NCBI GenBank assembly: GCA_902784055.1
Contig: CACZTP010000003.1
Span: forward strand, 1-53,726
DNA: 53,726 nucleotides
Origin: an uncultured Pseudomonadota bacterium
GTDB lineage: Bacteria; Pseudomonadota; Alphaproteobacteria; RUG11792
Reading direction: 5' to 3'
Shown: piece after piece, positions 16,551-25,310 of the stretch
Layout: every line of letters starts with the position of its first letter
Numbering within the stretch: position 1 is the first letter of the stretch
Position numbers and translations under genes: made by a program
The notes under the pieces: model-generated
The model's input: the letters and a program-made list of their open reading frames with translations, nothing else
Told to the model about the DNA's origin: nothing
Databases searched by the model: none

Positions 16551-17259
16551 ATTCGGCCCATTTCGTGTTTTTATGCTTAAGCTGTAGAACTTTATTAACA
16601 ACTAATGCTTCGTCTCTCAAATCCATGGATAAATAACATTCAATAAGTCGTAAATAAGTTTCTTGAGCGGTTTCGGTGCCAGGATAAGATTCTATTATTG
16701 TATTATATCGTGATATTGCTGCTGGGAAATTTTTATGTTTCTGATAGTACATTCCAACTCGGAACTCATGAAGAGCTAAGTGTTGATAAAGTACTTTCAT
16801 TTTTACATAAGCATCTGATACAAATTCCGAATTTGGATATCTGTTTTTTAGCTCACTGAAGTACTCCAGGGCTCGTACGCTATTTTCTTGATCTCGCTTT
16901 ACTATAGGCATTTGCGCAAAGTATATACACCCTAATAAATATAATGCCTCTGGAACTCTCGCGTGTGTTGGATTTAGCATTACAAAGCTATCAAGCGCCG
17001 ATACCGCGTCTTCGTATTTTTTCATTTTGAAATAACATTTCCCGATTTCAACTTGACTGTCAGGTACAAAATTAGAATATGGATATGATTTTTCTATCTC
17101 TTCAAACGCTAGCACTGCATCATGTGTTTTTTTTGTTTTGCTTCCGATTTTGTATAGTTCCTCCGGCGATTTGTCTGGTAACTTTTTAATATCTATGTCA
17201 TGTTGACGACAGCCAGTACATAACAATATTACAGGTAAATAAAATAAATACTTTCTCAT
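16525..17259 (-). CDS. bamD: Outer membrane assembly lipoprotein BamD
   Basis: Lipoprotein of the BAM complex that inserts beta-barrel proteins in the outer membrane. The N-terminus MRKYLFYLPVILLCTGCRQH has a lipobox ending at Cys17, and is followed by the family's YKIGSKTKKTHDAVLAFEEI and five TPR-like repeats (YPYSNFVPDSQVEIGKCYFK, YLLGCIYFAQ, RYPNSEFVSDAY, HEFRVGMYYQKH, YPGTETAQETYLRLIECY). The length, 244 residues, is normal. It is the first gene of the bamD-rlmB-cvpA set. bamE, another subunit, lies at 46.4 kb. Confidence 0.94.
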   Translation of the reverse strand: MRKYLFYLPVILLCTGCRQHDIDIKKLPDKSPEELYKIGSKTKKTHDAVLAFEEIEKSYPYSNFVPDSQVEIGKCYFKMKKYEDAVSALDSFVMLNPTHARVPEALYLLGCIYFAQMPIVKRDQENSVRALEYFSELKNRYPNSEFVSDAYVKMKVLYQHLALHEFRVGMYYQKHKNFPAAISRYNTIIESYPGTETAQETYLRLIECYLSMDLRDEALVVNKVLQLKHKNTKWAEYATKTLRK

Positions 17260-17520
17260 TTATAATCAGTTCGGCTTAAATTCCGCATTGATTTTAACAT
17301 ACTTTATAATTTTGATTGATTTTCCAATCGGGCGTTTAAACATTTCAACCATATAAATACGTTTAATCTATTAAATAGTACACTACATGTATCGAGCCAA
17401 AACTAAAAGAAAGCAAAACTGTAGTCCGATCAAAATAACTCTTCCGGATAATACAACAAAAAGAATAACGCTCCGGAATACAAAACCGGTGCGTCACTTG
17501 ATTAGATTTTATATAAAAAA

Positions 17521-18132
17521 TTACACTGAACGCAATACGTGATATCCTGGGTAATTTCTTTTTATGAATTCAGTTAGTGAAATGATAACTCTGTCTACCG
17601 TGATATTAGCACTCTCATCAATCGTTTGGACTTGAATGTCCGCTTCTTCGAATATTGGATAGTAGTCATCAATCATTTTACTTAAAATTTCTCGTTCACG
17701 ACCTGGTTCAAGTAATGGGCGTTCTTTTCGACCTGTTACACGTTGGGTTAACGTTTCCAAGTCTCCTTTCAACCAAATCGATATTGCATTTTCTTTTATA
17801 TATTGCCTTGTTTTGTCCCATGTAAAAGACAAACAACCAGTTGCAATAACTTGGACTTGCTGTTCTATGAGTTTCGATATTACCTTAAACTCCCCATCTT
17901 GTAATGCACCTTCACCAAATATCGCATCAATATCATTTAATGCACAACCTGCCGATTCTTCAACCTCTGCATCAGAATCACAAAAAGGAATATCAAAACG
18001 TTTTGCTAGACGTCGCCCTATGCTTGTTTTACCACATCCCATGAGTCCAACAAGGACGAGAGGTTTGGGTGGCATGAAACTAACCATCGGAGAAGTATTT
18101 TTATTTGAATAATTTTCATACATGGCTGGCAT
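17521..18132 (-). CDS. aroK: Shikimate kinase family protein with altered substrate-binding residues
   Basis: The protein has a clear shikimate kinase fold: Walker A VGLMGCGKTSIGRRLA, FCDSDAEVE with the shikimate-contacting Asp, WLKGDLETLTQRV and GRKERPLL with the lid Arg. Two other substrate contacts are missing. The Arg of the FRxGE motif (R58 in E. coli/M. tuberculosis numbering) is Gln78 here (GALQDGE), and the Gly-Gly-Gly of ATGGG is Gly-Cys-Leu (ATGCLSF). The ATP site is intact. It stands alone; aroB, its usual partner, is absent from the window. It could be a decaying kinase or one with another substrate. Confidence 0.85.
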   Translation of the reverse strand: MPAMYENYSNKNTSPMVSFMPPKPLVLVGLMGCGKTSIGRRLAKRFDIPFCDSDAEVEESAGCALNDIDAIFGEGALQDGEFKVISKLIEQQVQVIATGCLSFTWDKTRQYIKENAISIWLKGDLETLTQRVTGRKERPLLEPGREREILSKMIDDYYPIFEEADIQVQTIDESANITVDRVIISLTEFIKRNYPGYHVLRSV

Positions 18133-18213
18133 CTCTATACCTTATTTTCGGCTGTTGCCGCTAAACTTTTTTCTAATATCACATTGTAACTATAACAAAA
18201 TTCATATTTTGTT

Positions 18214-19548
18214 TCACCTCAATGTTGTGGTCATTCCGACATTGTTATATTGAGACGTTGCCAAAGCCGTATTTAATTCATTGTTAATTGATGCTGCAGT
18301 AGTTGCCGAAATATCAGCTACATTCGTGGAATTTGGAATAGTATTTGGGCTTACTATGCTATTTACGTCGGAAGTCAAACTTGATGAAGGCGAAGCCACA
18401 ACCACATTAGTAGTATTTGCATTAGTTGACGGTACAACAACTGTTGGTGTTGTTCCAAACGTATTTATCTCTGTAGAAGGTCGTTGCGCCCCGGCGTTGA
18501 CTGCATTGGATGTAACTAACGATTGACCTAACGGATTTACCCATGGAAATACTGCAGGCATCTCAGGTTGAGAAACTTCGATTTGTGTCGATGTAGCAGA
18601 AGATGCAACGCTTGAATTTTTTCTATCTATTTTGAGACCAAGATCATTTATTATGCCTCTTCCGTTAATTTGCTTATCGGGATGCATTACATTCCACCTA
18701 TTAACATTTTCGCTAAATTTCGATTCCAGCATAGTGCGACCGATGTTGCTTATTTGAGTTCGATATATATTTATAAAATCTATACAAACTGGATTAACAC
18801 CGCTTAACATTGAAACGAGTTGAGTTGCTCCTATATCTGAAACAGATGTTCCGGCAATGTTAAGCCCTGAAACATTGTCTAAACTACCAAGTAAAACAAT
18901 TGTTTGATCGGAAACACTCTTATTACCTGATAAATTCCATAAAACTTGCATTCCAGCCTGTTTGAATTGTGCAGACCATTTGCTTATATAAGTATCATTG
19001 ACCGATGAATTATATAAATCCATGTATATGTATTTTATTCCTTTAGCTTGTATTTGAATAAAAAACTGCTGTGTAACTAAATCAGCATTTTGATCAAAAT
19101 CAGTAGTATTACTCAAATCTAAAATACAATAATTATCTGATATGCCCTTGTTAAGGGACGATTGCATTGCTTCTAGGCATGTTCTCTTTCCATTTTGCGA
19201 ATTATAATATTGTTTTATACTAGCATGTGGAATAACTGATTGATTCCCAATAGTTGGTTGAAACTGTATTTGTGAAAATTGATTAGAAATATTGCCAGTA
19301 TCAACGGTGGAATTTATTTGTGTTGGATTTATTATTTGACCAGGAAGGAATGAATTTTGAGACATTATACTCGGAGCGTTGTTAAAACTACGCTGTGGAT
19401 AATTATTCGATTGAGGATGTAATAATTGAGGAGATGCTGCAGAAACAGTAGAAGGTTGAGCGTCAATCATTGCATTAGCGTTGCAATTACATATGATTAT
19501 AAAACTCACAAATATTGAACTTATCTTAGAATGACTGGCTTTAATCAT
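18214..19548 (-). CDS. Secreted Q/N/S/T-rich protein with an LRR-like middle, unknown function
   Basis: 444 residues. It begins with a Sec signal peptide (HSKISSIFVSFIIICNCNANA, cleavage near residue 28), then a Gln/Asn/Pro-rich linker to about residue 125. Residues 130-290 have a repeating hydrophobic pattern with Asn and Leu reminiscent of leucine-rich repeats (QVLWNLSGNKSVSDQTI, SGLNIAGTSVSDIGATQL, CIDFINIYRTQISNIGRTML), each unit roughly 22-30 residues. The tail from residue 310 is low-complexity Ser/Thr/Asn/Val and resembles surface or stalk sequence. I do not recognise a family. It is divergent from obgE with 183 bases between the two starts. Confidence 0.75.
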   Translation of the reverse strand: MIKASHSKISSIFVSFIIICNCNANAMIDAQPSTVSAASPQLLHPQSNNYPQRSFNNAPSIMSQNSFLPGQIINPTQINSTVDTGNISNQFSQIQFQPTIGNQSVIPHASIKQYYNSQNGKRTCLEAMQSSLNKGISDNYCILDLSNTTDFDQNADLVTQQFFIQIQAKGIKYIYMDLYNSSVNDTYISKWSAQFKQAGMQVLWNLSGNKSVSDQTIVLLGSLDNVSGLNIAGTSVSDIGATQLVSMLSGVNPVCIDFINIYRTQISNIGRTMLESKFSENVNRWNVMHPDKQINGRGIINDLGLKIDRKNSSVASSATSTQIEVSQPEMPAVFPWVNPLGQSLVTSNAVNAGAQRPSTEINTFGTTPTVVVPSTNANTTNVVVASPSSSLTSDVNSIVSPNTIPNSTNVADISATTAASINNELNTALATSQYNNVGMTTTLR

Positions 19549-19731
19549 TGTCGCCTCAAAATAGTAATCATATCTCGTTATGTCTGATGTTACATATTAA
19601 AAGTTAAAATAATACTTAAAAAATCTATACCATACTAAGGACGTTTTTAAACAAGCAAAGTTCGAAGCAGTTATCACCGCTTATGCAACTAAATGTTAAA
19701 ATTTCCAGTATGGTAACCAAATGTTAAAAAT

Positions 19732-20733
19732 ATGCGTTTTTTAGACGAAGCAAAAATTTATATAAAAGCAGGAAATGGGGGAGATGGATGTATGAGTTTC
19801 CGCCATGAAAAATTTATTGAATTTGGGGGACCTGATGGAGGTGCCGGCGGTAATGGCGGTTCTGTGTATGTTGTTGCAACAAAGAGTGTTAATACATTGA
19901 TTGATTACCGTTATCAGCAACATTTTAAAGCTAAACGTGGTGAAAATGGCTCGGGGCAAAATTGTACAGGGCATAAAGGTGAAGATATGTATTTAAAGGT
20001 TCCGATAGGTACTCAAATTCTAGACGAAGATAAAGAAACTGTCATTGCGGACATGGTAACTGAGGGGCAAACTGAATTACTAGCTCAAGGTGGACGTGGA
20101 GGATTAGGAAATTCTTATTTTAAATCGTCAACAAATAGAGCTCCTCGATATTACCAACAAGGTGGTTTAGGTGAAGAACGTTGGATATGGTTAAAACTCA
20201 AGATGATAGCTGATGTTGGACTTGTTGGCTTACCTAATGCTGGTAAATCGACTTTTATATCGGCAGTAACTAATGCCAAGGCAAAAGTTGATGACTATCC
20301 TTTTACAACGTTAGTTCCTCAGCTTGGTATGTTGCGAGTTGGGAAGTATGAAATTGTTATAGCCGATATTCCAGGTTTAATTGAAGGTGCTCATGAAGGT
20401 AAGGGATTAGGCGAAAAATTTTTAGCTCATATAGAGCGGTGCAGTATTCTTTTACATTTAGTTGATTTATCTACAGAAAACCCATTGATTAGCTACAAAA
20501 CAATACGTAATGAACTACAAAATTACGGAAAGATCGTCGCTTTAAAACGCGAAATCGTAGTACTAACTAAATCTGATATTGTGGATAAAATTACAGAAAA
20601 AAATATAGTGAATGAATTTAAAAATAACGGAATTGAGGAAGTATTTACAATTTCTGCTGTTACGCACGAAGGGGTGCACGAACTTACAAATTACTTGGTT
20701 TCTGTAATGCCTTGTCCACAAAATGAAGAATAG
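19732..20733 (+). CDS. obgE: GTPase Obg/CgtA
   Basis: Essential GTPase tied to late 50S ribosome assembly and stress responses. The N-terminal Obg fold has its glycine-rich signature (AGNGGDGCMSFRHEKF, GGPDGGAGGNGGSV, AQGGRGGLGNSYF). The G domain follows with G1 GLPNAGKST, G3 ADIPGLIEGA and G4 LTKSD, and the G5-like SAV. Length 333 is on the short side, without a C-terminal extension. Usually adjacent to rplU-rpmA, here displaced by 19 kb. It is followed by a small ORF and tolB in the same direction. Confidence 0.97.
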   Translation: MRFLDEAKIYIKAGNGGDGCMSFRHEKFIEFGGPDGGAGGNGGSVYVVATKSVNTLIDYRYQQHFKAKRGENGSGQNCTGHKGEDMYLKVPIGTQILDEDKETVIADMVTEGQTELLAQGGRGGLGNSYFKSSTNRAPRYYQQGGLGEERWIWLKLKMIADVGLVGLPNAGKSTFISAVTNAKAKVDDYPFTTLVPQLGMLRVGKYEIVIADIPGLIEGAHEGKGLGEKFLAHIERCSILLHLVDLSTENPLISYKTIRNELQNYGKIVALKREIVVLTKSDIVDKITEKNIVNEFKNNGIEEVFTISAVTHEGVHELTNYLVSVMPCPQNEE

Positions 20734-20811
20734 TAATGTCTTGCTGTTGTTTATAATAAGGGGGTAATCTGAAATGAGGTTAATTGTTTATTAACAATTG
20801 TTGGGGAAGCT

Positions 20812-21027
20812 ATGTTTGGAATATCAATAGGCAAATACGAAGTCACAAAACTAAAAAATCGTGAAAAAGCAATAATTCAAGAACTTAAAGATTGCTCAGA
20901 TGTGGTTCTGATGTCTAAAAGTAATATTAGTAACATTTTTAATTTTAAAGCTATAAAATTACGACAGGAATTAAAACAGTTAAGGACAAGACTGAAAATA
21001 ATAGGCGGTTATGATGATATTGCATGA
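20812..21027 (+). CDS. Small 71-residue protein, unknown
   Basis: Lies between obgE and tolB on the same strand. The ATG is preceded at a good distance by GGGGAAG, a plausible ribosome binding site. The product (MFGISIGKYEVTKLKNREK...) is basic, helical, without membrane segment or signal peptide, and matches nothing I know. Its coding status is supported by the ribosome site and the tight spacing to tolB (39 bases). Confidence 0.5.
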   Translation: MFGISIGKYEVTKLKNREKAIIQELKDCSDVVLMSKSNISNIFNFKAIKLRQELKQLRTRLKIIGGYDDIA

Positions 21028-21066
21028 AGGGTTATAATCTTCATATATGCATATTGAAATGTATCT

Positions 21067-22431
21067 ATGTTCCGGAAAATTTTAGTTTGTTGTTCATTGG
21101 TGGGGCTTGGCTTTTTAATATCGCCCCTTAATGCAATAAAGATAGAGGTTACGCAAGGTAATATAAAACCGGAACCGATAGCTATAACTTTATTTACAAA
21201 AGCCTCTGGGAGTATAGATAGTATAAGTGAAGACATTGCCAAAATAATTGAAAACGATTTAGATAGCTCAGGATTGTTTGAAACGATTGATAAAAGCGGT
21301 TTCATAGAAACAGCTCAAAGTATTGCAAAAAACGGAGTTAATATAAAAAATTGGTCTGCAATTAATGCAAGATTTTTAGTTTATGGAACCATAAAAGATA
21401 ATGTTATTACCTTCAAATTAGTTGATGTCGTCACCAACAAGGAACTAATTAAATCCGAAGTTAGTATTGATAAAAAAAACATCCGTACAATAGCGCACAT
21501 AATTGCAGATAGAATATATAAGCGTGTAACGAACGAAGAGGGATATTTTAATACAAAAGTAGTTTATGTATCTACAGCGAATAATATCCCCGCAAAAAGA
21601 ACAACAAAGCTAATGATTGTAGATCAGGATGGAGTTAATCCAATAGCGTTAACTGACGGCAAAGAGTTAGTAATAAGTCCTAGATACTCTCCTGATGGTA
21701 GAACTATTGCATACATTGCATACAACGACAATGCAAAAAGCGCCTTGGGCAGATCAGCACATGTTTATTTAAGAACTATAGGGCAAAACGGACGTCGCAA
21801 ACTCTTGAGCGATGAAATAATGAACGAACTAATAAGGAAAAATGGCGGTTCCCCTATAAATATGACGTATGCTCCAAGGTTTTCCAAAAATGGGCAAAGT
21901 GTTGTTTTGGCAATTATTGTAAAAGGAAGCTCTGCTATATACAGATTTGACATGACCGACAATAAACTAGTTCAGCTTACGAAGCATAACAAAATAGATA
22001 CATCCCCATGTTTTTCTCCTGATGGTTCTAAAATAGTTTTTACATCAGATAGAGATGGCAAAGAGGCTATTTTTATAATGAACTCTGATGGGTCAAATCA
22101 GCATAAAATAAGTGGTGGTGACGGAAAATATTCACAACCTAATTGGTCACCACGAGGAGATCTGATTACTTTCTCAAAGCAAAAACAAGGACAATTTTAC
22201 ATAGGGGTGATGAAACCAGATGGTTCAGGCGAACGTCTTATAACTCAAGGCTTTTTAGTTGAAGCTCCAACTTGGGCATCAAATGGTCGTTATGTTATAT
22301 ATACTTCACAAACTGGATACGGACAACAATCAAAACTGGTTCTTACTGATTTAACAGGTCGTTACAATAGGCTTATAAAAACTCCTGGCGATGCATCTGC
22401 TCCTACGTGGTCACCCACTTACAAAGACTAA
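21067..22431 (+). CDS. tolB: Tol-Pal system protein TolB
   Basis: Periplasmic protein that binds Pal and couples TolQRA energy to outer-membrane constriction at division. Signal peptide MFRKILVCCSLVGLGFLI ends near SPLNAIKIE (about residue 24). The N-terminal domain (EDIAKIIENDLDSSGLFETID) and a beta-propeller with WD40-like TolB repeats (ISPRYSPDGRTIAYIAY, SPCFSPDGSKIVFTSDRDG, QPNWSPRGDLITFSK, APTWASNGRYVIYTS) are complete. The usual tolQRA and pal genes are not next to it, so the tol-pal operon is split. murE follows after 14 bases. Confidence 0.97.
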   Translation: MFRKILVCCSLVGLGFLISPLNAIKIEVTQGNIKPEPIAITLFTKASGSIDSISEDIAKIIENDLDSSGLFETIDKSGFIETAQSIAKNGVNIKNWSAINARFLVYGTIKDNVITFKLVDVVTNKELIKSEVSIDKKNIRTIAHIIADRIYKRVTNEEGYFNTKVVYVSTANNIPAKRTTKLMIVDQDGVNPIALTDGKELVISPRYSPDGRTIAYIAYNDNAKSALGRSAHVYLRTIGQNGRRKLLSDEIMNELIRKNGGSPINMTYAPRFSKNGQSVVLAIIVKGSSAIYRFDMTDNKLVQLTKHNKIDTSPCFSPDGSKIVFTSDRDGKEAIFIMNSDGSNQHKISGGDGKYSQPNWSPRGDLITFSKQKQGQFYIGVMKPDGSGERLITQGFLVEAPTWASNGRYVIYTSQTGYGQQSKLVLTDLTGRYNRLIKTPGDASAPTWSPTYKD

Positions 22432-22445
22432 TATATTGAACAGTA

Positions 22446-23813
22446 ATGATCTGCACAGATAGTAGAGATATTAGACCTGGTGATGTTTTTGTAGCCATTC
22501 CATGCACTAACGTTGTATCTCATATACAACAAGCTCTGCAGTTGGGGGCGTCGCTTGTTTTTACTGAAGAGACGTCATTTCCTGATAATAGGATTATCAC
22601 GGTCAGTGATGCGTTTCTTGTGGCATCACATCTTTCTCGAGTAGCATATCCGACACAGCCAAAAAACGTTATTGCGATTACTGGAACAAATGGGAAAAGT
22701 TCAGTAGCTCATTTTGTAAGTCAAATTTGGCAATATTGCCGTATAAAATCTGCAAATCTTGGAACATTGGGGCTATTTGTAGACGGTAATAAAACTAACT
22801 CCTTGGATATTCCAAATTTAACAACGCCCGATGCTTTGCATCTACATAAAATTTTGAGCTGCTTAAAAAGCAATGCAGTTGATAATATTGTTTTTGAAGC
22901 ATCAAGTGCCGCTTTAGATCAAAAGAGACTGCACAGCGTATCACTGAGTGTCGCTGCTTTTACTAATTTTGCTTTGGATCACCTTGATTACCATAAAACA
23001 CGCAAAGAATACTTGATAGCCAAGCTAAGATTATTTAGCGAAGTTCTACCACAAAATCGACCTGCAGTTATTTCAGTTGATGACGAATCTTTATATAAAA
23101 GGGTGCGATCAGTACACCCTAATGTAATTACATATGGGTATGACCCCAAAAATGTAATCTATGCGTACGATATTAGTGCAACTATCAATAAAATAAAATT
23201 TAACTTAAGTATAGATAAAACTGTTTTTGAGAATTTAGAACTAAATTTATGTGGCGACTTTCAGTTATCAAACGTACTAACAGCAATTGCTTTGACATAT
23301 AGCACAGGTATTCCTGCTGAGACAATAGTTAAAGCTATACAATGTTTAACCCCTTTGAATGGGCGAATGGAATGTGTTGCATTGTACAATGAAGTTCACG
23401 TTTTTATCGATTATGCACATACGGCGGATGGCTTCAGAAAAGCGTTATTGGAGTTTAAAAAATATACAGCAAACCGTCTTATCTGTGTGTTTGGATGTGG
23501 TGGCAACAGGGATGCTTCGAAACGACCCGAAATGGGTAAAATTGCCAATAACCTTGCTGATATAGTCATAGTTACTGACGATAATCCTCGTAATGAGGAT
23601 CCAGTATTAATTCGTTGTGAAATATTAGCTTCATGTCCAAAAGGCGTTGAAATTGCTGATAGACAAGAAGCTATAGAAACGGCATTAAAGATTTCAACTC
23701 CAGGAGATACGGTTGCAATAATAGGTAAAGGTCATGAAACAGTTCAGGTATATGGAAATAAAAAATATGATTTTAATGACAGAACTGTTGTAACAAACTT
23801 TGTTGGCAAATAA
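22446..23813 (+). CDS. murE: UDP-N-acetylmuramoyl-L-alanyl-D-glutamate--2,6-diaminopimelate ligase
   Basis: Adds the third residue of the peptidoglycan stem. The DNPRNEDP motif predicts meso-diaminopimelate as substrate. Other motifs: TDSRDIRPGDVFVAI, ATP loop ITGTNGKSSVAHF, TTPDALHLHKIL, LNGRMECV, DYAHTADGF, GCGGNRDASKRPEM and IIGKGHET. The usual ExSSHAL motif reads EASSAAL, so the His is Ala. Like murF in this window it starts directly before TDSR; an in-frame TGA three codons upstream of the ATG rules out a normal longer N-terminus. It is cotranscribed with tolB rather than with murF. Confidence 0.95.
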   Translation: MICTDSRDIRPGDVFVAIPCTNVVSHIQQALQLGASLVFTEETSFPDNRIITVSDAFLVASHLSRVAYPTQPKNVIAITGTNGKSSVAHFVSQIWQYCRIKSANLGTLGLFVDGNKTNSLDIPNLTTPDALHLHKILSCLKSNAVDNIVFEASSAALDQKRLHSVSLSVAAFTNFALDHLDYHKTRKEYLIAKLRLFSEVLPQNRPAVISVDDESLYKRVRSVHPNVITYGYDPKNVIYAYDISATINKIKFNLSIDKTVFENLELNLCGDFQLSNVLTAIALTYSTGIPAETIVKAIQCLTPLNGRMECVALYNEVHVFIDYAHTADGFRKALLEFKKYTANRLICVFGCGGNRDASKRPEMGKIANNLADIVIVTDDNPRNEDPVLIRCEILASCPKGVEIADRQEAIETALKISTPGDTVAIIGKGHETVQVYGNKKYDFNDRTVVTNFVGK

Positions 23814-23957
23814 AACGTGTAAAATTCAAGTAGTACATTCTTAATGCCTTACAAAAACAAGTGTTGAAAGTTCAAAACTATTTATTAAAAACTGGTAGTA
23901 AGAAGCAACAGAGAAAAAGGTAACTAATTAGTTTTTCAGTTAGAGTGTGTATAAGAA

Positions 23958-24740
23958 TTAAATCGCCTTAAACTTTACTGTAAATTTAGAGTTTGTTAAT
24001 GTGTTTTTTGTTGCAAATACTGACTGATATTTTTTGTTGTTAAATTCAAAAGAAATTTTTCCATTAACTATATCGTCGTATAAGGTAGCGAGACTCTCAA
24101 AAGTTACGTAAGGTGATTGTAATAAATCGTTTTTAGAATTAAGGAACTCGGATGCTGAAATTATACTAATAAAATCATTTCCGTTGTACAAGTGTCCAAC
24201 ATAGAATAAATATGGTTGTATATCGGACAAAGGCATGTTTGGTTTGAAACATCCGCCAAAATGGTAAACATTGGACAGCGTATCAAATCCTGAACAGTTT
24301 TCTGTTTCGACGACATTAAGAGTTAATTGTTTTGCTGTTAACGGAAACGATTTTGTATACACAATACGAGGCTTAAATTCGTTTATTAATACATTACTTG
24401 GAAGTATCAATTCAGCAATAATTATATCTATGTGAGATACAATACCATTCATATCTATTGAATTGTTATTGTACAAATTGAATGATGTTTGTACAAATGC
24501 CTCATTCAATTCGTTTCTATATTGAGCGTGAACTGTGACATTTTTGAAATCGCTGTGAGGCTGTATGTCACACACGGCGTCGATATACGACGGCATGCCT
24601 TCTTGTACAAGAATATTCTCCCGGACAGGTGATGTTGCGAAAAATAATTTTTCATCAATGTCAGTTTTTTTCAAAAGGTAGGGAACATTTGTAAAACGTG
24701 TCCTTGGACATTTTGTAAAGTTTTTCATAGTTTGCTCCAT
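23958..24740 (-). CDS. Unrecognised 260-residue protein, possibly phage-derived
   Basis: No family is recognised. The product is beta-rich, with no signal peptide or membrane segment, and contains isolated aromatic patches (NVYHFGGCFKPN, PYLFYVGHLYNGN). A ribosome-site-like GAGCAA precedes the ATG only weakly; a second Met four codons on (MKNFTKCP) is an alternative start. It is the only minus-strand gene between murE and the Lys/Glu-rich lipoprotein. Its style resembles the 5400-6797 protein and it neighbours phage-connector genes, so a tail or fibre component is possible. That is inference from context. Confidence 0.6.
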   Translation of the reverse strand: MEQTMKNFTKCPRTRFTNVPYLLKKTDIDEKLFFATSPVRENILVQEGMPSYIDAVCDIQPHSDFKNVTVHAQYRNELNEAFVQTSFNLYNNNSIDMNGIVSHIDIIIAELILPSNVLINEFKPRIVYTKSFPLTAKQLTLNVVETENCSGFDTLSNVYHFGGCFKPNMPLSDIQPYLFYVGHLYNGNDFISIISASEFLNSKNDLLQSPYVTFESLATLYDDIVNGKISFEFNNKKYQSVFATKNTLTNSKFTVKFKAI

Positions 24741-24956
24741 TAAATTAATGTTGTTCGAAAAATTTTTTTAAAAGACAATTCATCTACAGTGAAAACATAC
24801 AGACATATATTGTCTTAATCATTTATTCTTTGTAATACTCTAAAATTAGTCGTAATACAGACTAATAACTACTACACGAAGACTAAACAACAAATTGCTT
24901 GCATAGCAGAAGCTTACTTAAATATGTTTCTCTGAAGTTAAAAAAATTTTAAAAGT

Positions 24957-24990
24957 CCAGAGGGTAAAAAGCTATTTAGTTACCCCCTGG
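24957..24990 (-). terminator. Hairpin with T-rich tail on the minus strand
   Basis: Ten paired bases with one A-C mismatch around a 12-base loop. Read on the minus strand it is followed by ACTTTTAAAATTTTTTT. No supported minus-strand gene ends here, so it may belong to an unannotated transcript or a lost gene. Confidence 0.3.
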
Positions 24991-25263
24991 TTGGAAAGTG
25001 AAATAAGTGTTTAATTTTAATAAACACATAGCGGTTCAACCGCTCATGTATATTTTATCATAAGAGTACAAAATACTATTGAGAATAAAAGAAAAAATCA
25101 TTAGCGAAAGTTTACGATTAGAATTTAACGAAAATTTTAACAAAAAACATCTACCGAGACAAAAAAATTTATTAATTCTATTTATCTCGTTACATCCAAC
25201 CAGGTGTATACCGACATCCAATAAATTTGTGATCTAACACAATTTTATGTAATCCTGAATTTG

Positions 25264-25305
25264 GAAGGTATTCACCTTCAGCAATCTTTTTTAGAAACCA
25301 GGAGG
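25264..25305 (+). promoter_or_regulatory. Leader hairpin and strong Shine-Dalgarno of the 25311 gene
   Basis: Stem GAAGGT-ATTC-ACCTTC at 25264-25279 followed by TTTTTT at 25287-25292 looks like a small terminator or attenuator. Eight bases later comes a perfect AGGAGG (25300-25305), five bases before the ATG. The Shine-Dalgarno decides the start of this gene. Confidence 0.55.
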
Positions 25306-25310
25306 ATTTT

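Larger units (their letters stand above)
24741..25310. other. 570-base region without a supported gene
   Basis: The region is AT-rich and carries several inverted repeats: 24957-24990 (CCAG-A-GGGTAA / TTACCC-C-CTGG, T-rich after it when read on the minus strand), 25029-25043 (AGCGGTT-A-ACCGCT type), and 25264-25279 (GAAGGT-ATTC-ACCTTC followed by TTTTTT). The minus strand between 25300 and 25190 reads LKKIAEGEYLPNSGLHKIV and then LDHKFIGCRYTPGWM before a stop. That looks protein-like but lacks its own start and runs against the better supported plus-strand gene. Confidence 0.4.
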
